A DNA stretch of 64,000 nt from Microbacterium sp. SORGH_AS_0862. Lineage in GTDB: Bacteria; Actinomycetota; Actinomycetes; Actinomycetales; Microbacteriaceae. The notes beneath the pieces were generated by a model, which made no database searches, was not told the DNA's origin, and worked only from the letters and a program-made list of their open reading frames with translations. Each line of letters starts with the position of its first letter. Positions within the stretch are counted from its first letter, which is position 1. Where the stretch lies: positions 744,001-808,000 of the forward strand of contig NZ_JAUTAY010000001.1 of assembly GCF_030818795.1 (NCBI RefSeq). The letters are read 5' to 3'. Position numbers and translations under genes: made by a program. This document shows positions 59,147 through 64,000 of this stretch, one piece after another.

Positions 59147-60727
59147 TCACTCCCACTCGATGGTCCCCGGGGGCTTGGACGTGACATCGAGAACCACGCG
59201 GTTCACGTCGCGCACCTCGTTCGTGATGCGGTTCGAGATCTTCGACAGGACGTCGTACGGCAGACGCGTCCAGTCCGCCGTCATGGCGTCCTCGCTGGAG
59301 ACGGGGCGCAGCACGATCGGATGCCCGTAGGTGCGTCCGTCGCCCTGGACGCCGACCGAACGCACGTCGGCCAGCAGCACGACCGGACACTGCCAGATCT
59401 CGCCGTCGAGGCCCGCCTTGGTCAGCTCTGCACGCGCGATGGCGTCGGCGTCCCGCAGAATCTCGAGGCGGTCAGCGGTGACCTCGCCCACGATGCGGAT
59501 GCCGAGGCCGGGGCCCGGAAAGGGCTGGCGCGCCACGATCGCCTCGGGAAGTCCGAGGTCACGGCCGATCTGGCGCACCTCGTCCTTGAACAGGGTGCGC
59601 AGCGGCTCGATGAGCTCGAACTGCAGGTCTTCCGGCAGGCCGCCCACGTTGTGGTGGCTCTTGATGTTGGCCGTGCCCGTACCGCCGCCCGACTCGACGA
59701 CGTCGGGGTAGAGCGTGCCCTGCACGAGGAAGCGGATCGGCTCGCCGTCGGCGGCCGCCTCGGCGACGAGGTCGCGCTCGGCCGTCTCGAAGGCGCGGAT
59801 GAACTCGCGCCCGATGATCTTCCGCTTCTGCTCGGGGTCGCTCACGCCCTCGAGGGCGGAGAGGAACTGCTCGCGGGCATCGATCGTGATCAGGCGCACA
59901 CCGGTCGAGGCGACGTAGTCGTTCTCGACCTGCTCCCGCTCACCCTTTCGCAGCAGTCCGTGATCGACGAAGATCGCCGTGAGCTTGTCGCCCACGGCCT
60001 TGTGCACGAGCGCCGTCGACACCGCTGAGTCGACACCGCCGGACAGCGCCGAGATGACCCGGCCCTCGCCGACCTGCGCACGGATCTTCTCGACCTGCTC
60101 GGCGATGACGTTGCCGCTGTTCCAGTCGGCGCCCAGACCCGCGGCCTTGTGGAGGAAGTTCTCGAGCACGGTCTGGCCGTAGTCGGAGTGCTTGACCTCG
60201 GGGTGCCACTGCACACCGTAGAAACGACGCGTGTCGTTCGCGAAGGCGGCGACCGGCGTCGCCGCGGTGCGCGCGAGCACGTCGAAGCCCTCGGGGGCGC
60301 GGGAGACCTGGTCGCCGTGGCTCATCCAGACGTTCTGCTCGGCAGGGGTGCCGTCGAGCAGCGTCCCCTCCGTGACGATCGTCGCGTCGGTCGCGCCGTA
60401 CTCGCGCAGCCCCGTGTTCGCGACCTCGCCGCCGAGTGCCTGCGCCATGACCTGGAAGCCGTAGCAGATGCCGAGCGTGGGCACGCCCAGATCGAAGACC
60501 TCCGTGTCCAGTGCCGGCGCGCCGTCCTCATACACCGACGAGGGCCCGCCGGAGAGGATGATGCCGACCGGGTTTTTCGCCGCGATGTCTGCGGCGGATG
60601 CGGTGTGCGGGACGATCTCGCTGTAGACGCCGGCTTCGCGCACGCGGCGGGCGATCAACTGCGCGTACTGGGCGCCGAAATCGACGACCAGGACGGGACG
60701 CTGGGAGGTATCGGTCTGCTCGGTCAA
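59147..60727 (-). CDS. guaA: GMP synthase (glutamine-hydrolysing)
   Basis: Amidates XMP to GMP. 526 residues, standard length. Class I glutaminase: GICYGFQVM with nucleophile Cys88, and His/Glu in [16 protein letters not shown] pyrophosphatase loop [11 protein letters not shown] (about 225), then [11 protein letters not shown] and the C-terminal dimerisation domain ending KPPGTIEWE. The start is TTG 60727, overlapping the stop of the DUF3817 gene as TTGA, so the two are translationally coupled. The rare TTG is supported by the family N-terminus [19 protein letters not shown]. Confidence 0.97.
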   Translation of the reverse strand: MTEQTDTSQRPVLVVDFGAQYAQLIARRVREAGVYSEIVPHTASAADIAAKNPVGIILSGGPSSVYEDGAPALDTEVFDLGVPTLGICYGFQVMAQALGGEVANTGLREYGATDATIVTEGTLLDGTPAEQNVWMSHGDQVSRAPEGFDVLARTAATPVAAFANDTRRFYGVQWHPEVKHSDYGQTVLENFLHKAAGLGADWNSGNVIAEQVEKIRAQVGEGRVISALSGGVDSAVSTALVHKAVGDKLTAIFVDHGLLRKGEREQVENDYVASTGVRLITIDAREQFLSALEGVSDPEQKRKIIGREFIRAFETAERDLVAEAAADGEPIRFLVQGTLYPDVVESGGGTGTANIKSHHNVGGLPEDLQFELIEPLRTLFKDEVRQIGRDLGLPEAIVARQPFPGPGLGIRIVGEVTADRLEILRDADAIARAELTKAGLDGEIWQCPVVLLADVRSVGVQGDGRTYGHPIVLRPVSSEDAMTADWTRLPYDVLSKISNRITNEVRDVNRVVLDVTSKPPGTIEWE

Positions 60728-61209
60728 CGGCTGCTCTCTGTCGCGTCGGCGGATGCGGGACGGGCCTCGGCGGCTTCACGGACCGCGAGGTAGCGCTTGA
60801 CGTCACGGGCGACGATCGCCTCCATGACGAAGGAGAGGAAGGGCACGACACCACCCGCGGCGAGCAGCAGCAGACGCCACAGCGGCCAGCGCATGAGGCT
60901 CCACACGCGGAAGCAGGCGATGAGGTAGACGACGTAGAACCAGCCGTGCACGATGAGGATGCCCAGCGACAGATTGACGCCGTCGCCGGTGGAGATCAGG
61001 TCGCCCTCGGGACCCGGCACGACGGGTGCGAACCACAGGAATCCGCCCGATCCGCCGAGGAAGAGCTCGACCGCGAGCGACGGCGTGTACTTCAGGATCA
61101 TCTCGGTGACCAGCAGAAGCAGTCCGATGCCGGTGATCACGGAGCAGATCTGGTAGAACCGCAGCGCCTTGCGGATCGCCGGGAAGGTGGCGAGTTTCGG
61201 GGCGGGCAT
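60724..61209 (-). CDS. DUF3817 membrane protein
   Basis: 161-residue actinobacterial membrane protein with three hydrophobic helices ([38 protein letters not shown] and [17 protein letters not shown]) and a charged C-terminus. DUF3817 proteins are commonly coupled with guaA in actinobacteria; function unknown. ATG 61209 follows TAGACT (61216-61221) by 6 bases, and the gene starts the guaA operon. Confidence 0.9.
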   Translation of the reverse strand: MPAPKLATFPAIRKALRFYQICSVITGIGLLLLVTEMILKYTPSLAVELFLGGSGGFLWFAPVVPGPEGDLISTGDGVNLSLGILIVHGWFYVVYLIACFRVWSLMRWPLWRLLLLAAGGVVPFLSFVMEAIVARDVKRYLAVREAAEARPASADATESSR

Positions 61210-61247
61210 GGCTCCAGTCTAGTCGCGCCGCAGAGCGCTCGCCCGAG

Positions 61248-61292
61248 CCCCTCGACGCCGCCCTCCCGGACGGAGAGGGCGGCGTCGAGGGG
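61248..61292 (-). terminator. Terminator after the metallophosphoesterase gene
   Basis: A perfect 18-bp stem, CCCCTCGACGCCGCCCTC (61248-61265) with 61275-61292, begins 4 bases after the stop. Confidence 0.85.
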
Positions 61293-61296
61293 CGGT

Positions 61297-64000
61297 TCAG
61301 TTCTTCGGGAGAGTCACCTGCACAAGGCCCGCGGGGAAGCGCTCACGTGCGGACACATACAGCAGATCGCGCTGCGGATCGATCGAGACACCGTAGACCT
61401 TGTTCCCGAACCGATGCGCCGACAGACGGGTGATCAGTGAGAGATCCGGCGCCGCATATACCGTCACGCCCGACTTCTCGAAGAGATCGGTCTGATGCCC
61501 GACGATCACCACTCCGTCCGAGACGGCGATCGACCGGTAGTCCGCCGCGCTCACCGCGAGACGGGCGACCAGCTCGTAGTCGGCACCGCTGTACACCCGG
61601 ATGCCCTCCGTCGAACCCGACGCATCGCTGTTGCTGAGGTAGATCCGACCGGCGGCGGCATCGTAGGCGATGCCGTGGCTACGCCACGCTCCCCCGTCGG
61701 TGGGCCCGTCGACCGTGCGGACGAGCGCTCCGGTCGACGCGTCACGCACCTCGAATCCGGTCCCACGCAGCGCGCCGAAGACCCGGCCGCCCGCGGGGTC
61801 GATATCGATGCCGCGGACGCCGCCGCCGAAGGCGAAGGGCCCTGCGACCAACGCCCCGGACTGCGCGTCCATGACGAGCCAGTTGCTGCCGTAGGCCACC
61901 GTAAGCCTGCCGTTCGCGATGTCGTATGCGAGGTCGCGCATGCCGTCCTCGGCGGGAGCGGCCGTCGGCACCGTGAGCACACGCACGACGGTGTCGTTGG
62001 CCGGATCGATGACGTGCACCCGCGCCGGGCGCATCTCATCGGCGACGAACACGTAGCCGGTCGCGGGATCGATCGCGGAGCCGACCGGGCGGATCTCAGG
62101 GTCACTGGCCTCAGCGGCGATCGCTCCCAGCGCCTTCGCGGTGTAGGGCTCGACCACCGGCTGGCTCGGCTCGGTCGGCTCGGTCGGCTCGGTCGGTTCC
62201 GTCGGCTCGGTCGGTTCCGTCGGCTCGGTCGACTCATCCGGCATCCGGATGCTGACCGTCACGGCCTTCGGCTCGAGTTCCTCGCCCGGCGGGTTCAGAC
62301 GAAAGTCACGGTTGCTCACGAACACCCGCTCCTTCTTCTCATCCACCGCGATCCCGTATCCGTCCTTTCCGTGCGCAGGCCCCTGCTTGTCGACGAGCAG
62401 CGCGCCCGTCGCCAGGCTGTGCACGGAGAACCCGCCACGATCGGCGGCCGTGCCCGTGTAGCCGATGTAGAGCAGCCCATGCGCGCTGTCGATATCGAGC
62501 TGGCGGGCGTTGGGGCGCACCTCCTGCTCCCACTTCTTGACGAAGCCGTCGGTCGCATCGAACGCCTGGATGCCCTTCTGCCCCGCGACATCGGTGAAGG
62601 ACGTCGTGACGAGCCAGCCGGAGCCCGGGTCCGCCGCGACGTAGTACGCGTCCGCGGTCCCGTTGACCACACCGAGCGACACACCGGTCGATGCGCGGAA
62701 GACCTCGACACCTCGAGCGGGAACAGCCGCATAGACGTAGTCGTTCACCGGGTCGATGTCGATCGAACGGTTCGACTCGATGATCGGATACGGGCCGCGC
62801 TTGACCTGCCCGAAGTCGGCGTTCGCGATCGACACGACCACCCAGTTCCGGTTCTGCTGGCCCACATACAGCAACTGGTTCTGCTCGTCGATGCCCAGAT
62901 CGCGCACGTTCTCCGGAACCGTGAACTCACGCAGCACCGCATCCGTGTCGGGATCGATCTCGAAGATCTTCCGACTGTTCTGATCCCCCAGATAGAGCAC
63001 ATCCCGCGACTGGTCGAACACGACACCGGCGGGCAGAGCCGCCGTATGCGCCCCTCCCACACTGTTTGGCATGACAGCGTCCAGCAGAGCAGTCTGCTCG
63101 TAGTCGAAGGTCCCCACCGGATCCGTGGGCTCCGTCGGCTCACCGGGACCGGGATCGGGGTTCGGGTTGCAGCCGAGGCACGGAGCAGGAGTGCCGGGAT
63201 CGATCTCCTGCGGGGCCACACCATCGACGACGAGCTTCGCACCTCCGCTCTTGGTGATCGTGAACCCGTCGAAGAACTCGCCGTCGGCGGTGCGGGACTC
63301 GAAGCGGAGCGTGCCACTGCTCACATCGATGAGCTGGTAGGTCTGCATGCCCGACTCCAGTCGACGCAGATGCCCGGCGTTCTCGTTCCAGTGGCGAGGG
63401 CCTGCGTCGTAGAACTTCGACCCGACGCTCGACGTGACGTACACCGGCCCGGTCGAACTCATCGTCGCATCGGCTCCGGCCGGCAGATTCTGCTCGTTGA
63501 CGAGCAGATTTCCCCTGCCGTAAGCGTGGTCATGCCCGGTCAGGACGAGATCCACGTTGTGGGACTCGAGGATCGGACCCCACGACTGACGGATACCGAG
63601 GTTGTTGCGTCCCTCATCGAGCGAGTACACGGGGTGATGGAAGTAGACCACGGTCCACTGGTTCGGGTTCTCGCTGAGCACACCCTCGAGCCACTCGCCC
63701 TGTACCCGGAGCCCCTCGGTGTCCGCGACATTGCTGTTGAGCGAGATGAAGCGCACACCCTGATGGTCGGTGTAGTAGACCGTACCGTCGAGTTGGTCGT
63801 ACAGCGCACCCTCGCCCTCCGGACCGTTGTCCGGGTAGGTGAGCATCGTGTCCCACTGCGGCGACAGCCCACCCTCGTACTCGTGGTTGCCGGGCGTCGT
63901 CAGCAGCTGCTGCGTTCCCAGGCCGTACGAGAACGCGTCGTACAGCTCGCCCCATTGCTCATCGGACGCGGCGTCGTTGACGAGATCGCCGACCTGCACC
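61297..64000 (-). CDS. Secreted metallophosphoesterase with propeller repeats, 5' part missing
   Basis: About 900 residues seen; the N-terminus is beyond the window. The start of the visible part is a calcineurin-like/purple acid phosphatase domain: TPGNHEYEGG, VVYFHHPVYS and LVLTGHDHAYGR supply metal-ligand His residues (the first GD motif is at MQVGDLVND). After a Pro/Glu linker come beta-propeller-like repeats with IDPxx and VLYxGxQN-type blocks, an EPT tandem stretch (9-base repeats, about 62160-62230) and a second propeller to VQVTLPKN. No C-terminal anchor is visible. Probably secreted; substrate unknown. Confidence 0.88.
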   Translation of the reverse strand, partial: VQVGDLVNDAASDEQWGELYDAFSYGLGTQQLLTTPGNHEYEGGLSPQWDTMLTYPDNGPEGEGALYDQLDGTVYYTDHQGVRFISLNSNVADTEGLRVQGEWLEGVLSENPNQWTVVYFHHPVYSLDEGRNNLGIRQSWGPILESHNVDLVLTGHDHAYGRGNLLVNEQNLPAGADATMSSTGPVYVTSSVGSKFYDAGPRHWNENAGHLRRLESGMQTYQLIDVSSGTLRFESRTADGEFFDGFTITKSGGAKLVVDGVAPQEIDPGTPAPCLGCNPNPDPGPGEPTEPTDPVGTFDYEQTALLDAVMPNSVGGAHTAALPAGVVFDQSRDVLYLGDQNSRKIFEIDPDTDAVLREFTVPENVRDLGIDEQNQLLYVGQQNRNWVVVSIANADFGQVKRGPYPIIESNRSIDIDPVNDYVYAAVPARGVEVFRASTGVSLGVVNGTADAYYVAADPGSGWLVTTSFTDVAGQKGIQAFDATDGFVKKWEQEVRPNARQLDIDSAHGLLYIGYTGTAADRGGFSVHSLATGALLVDKQGPAHGKDGYGIAVDEKKERVFVSNRDFRLNPPGEELEPKAVTVSIRMPDESTEPTEPTEPTEPTEPTEPTEPSQPVVEPYTAKALGAIAAEASDPEIRPVGSAIDPATGYVFVADEMRPARVHVIDPANDTVVRVLTVPTAAPAEDGMRDLAYDIANGRLTVAYGSNWLVMDAQSGALVAGPFAFGGGVRGIDIDPAGGRVFGALRGTGFEVRDASTGALVRTVDGPTDGGAWRSHGIAYDAAAGRIYLSNSDASGSTEGIRVYSGADYELVARLAVSAADYRSIAVSDGVVIVGHQTDLFEKSGVTVYAAPDLSLITRLSAHRFGNKVYGVSIDPQRDLLYVSARERFPAGLVQVTLPKN

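Noticed and set aside
62160-62235. Short tandem repeats as a CRISPR-like array
   Set aside because: 9-base repeats encode Glu-Pro-Thr in a linker of the phosphoesterase; there are no spacers and no cas genes.

Overview
The window is high-GC actinobacterial chromosome, most likely Microbacterium or a close Microbacteriaceae relative. The reasons are the overall base composition, the many genes that start 6-7 bases after a TANNNT box (leaderless transcripts), a monomeric isocitrate dehydrogenase, an Ada-AlkA fusion, an F420-type nitroreductase, and heavy use of the word GGATGCGG on both strands. Gene density is high and most genes are housekeeping or ordinary accessory genes.

Layout. 1-3.4 kb: a sugar ABC importer (permease cut by the window edge, lipoprotein binding protein) led by a ROK regulator with a 33-bp operator. 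3.5-7.3 kb: an L,D-transpeptidase and monomeric icd, convergent on a strong terminator. 7.4-12.9 kb: a GNAT acetyltransferase, a DUF559 nuclease-like gene between two direct repeats, a P-type ATPase and an acetylxylan-esterase-family hydrolase. 12.9-16.8 kb: a heterodimeric ABC exporter with a short upstream ORF. 16.8-18.8 kb: ogt and Ada-AlkA (alkylation repair). 19.06-20.13 kb: an intact IS481-family insertion sequence between two inverted copies of an 82-bp repeat. 20.5-27.1 kb: a disulfide oxidoreductase-like flavoprotein, purH-purN with a membrane gene, and a purine permease. 27.2-29.9 kb: an F420 nitroreductase and sucCD, with sucC frameshifted. 29.9-41.8 kb: a Rieske flavoprotein and TetR regulator, an aminotransferase, an acyl-CoA dehydrogenase, an AI-2E-type permease, two NHEJ-related genes (LigC and LigD polymerase type), SseB and PcrA. 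41.8-44.9 kb: an islet of atypical composition holding a degenerate tRNA-Met-like sequence, an unknown membrane protein, a small Ser-rich ORF and a DUF2510-PASTA-Ltp protein. 44.95-46.1 kb: a zinc-free L36 gene and a degenerate COG0523 gene, divergent across a Zur-like box. 46.1-64 kb: pntAB, a BASS-family transporter, a lamin-tail surface protein, an ABC-2 transporter (ATPase frameshifted), a GDPD, a Bax1-like membrane protein, a TagE-like glycosyltransferase, guaA, DUF3817, and a metallophosphoesterase cut by the window edge.

Some links cross the window. icd and sucC share an 18-bp palindrome (17 of 18 bases identical) that sits over the expected -35 region of both genes, pointing to one regulator of TCA-cycle genes. 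purH, purN, guaA and the purine permease serve purine supply. LigC and the LigD polymerase, PcrA, Ogt and Ada-AlkA form a DNA-repair-rich half.

The least ordinary features are: (i) intergenic nested-palindrome elements of 60-85 bp with different core words, one pair of which brackets the DUF559 gene; (ii) a 21-codon ORF with an excellent ribosome site ahead of the ABC exporter pair, recalling the BmrB leader of B. subtilis bmrCD; and (iii) the 42.3-44.9 kb islet. Two frameshifts in otherwise intact genes (sucC and an ABC ATPase) should be checked as possible assembly errors.
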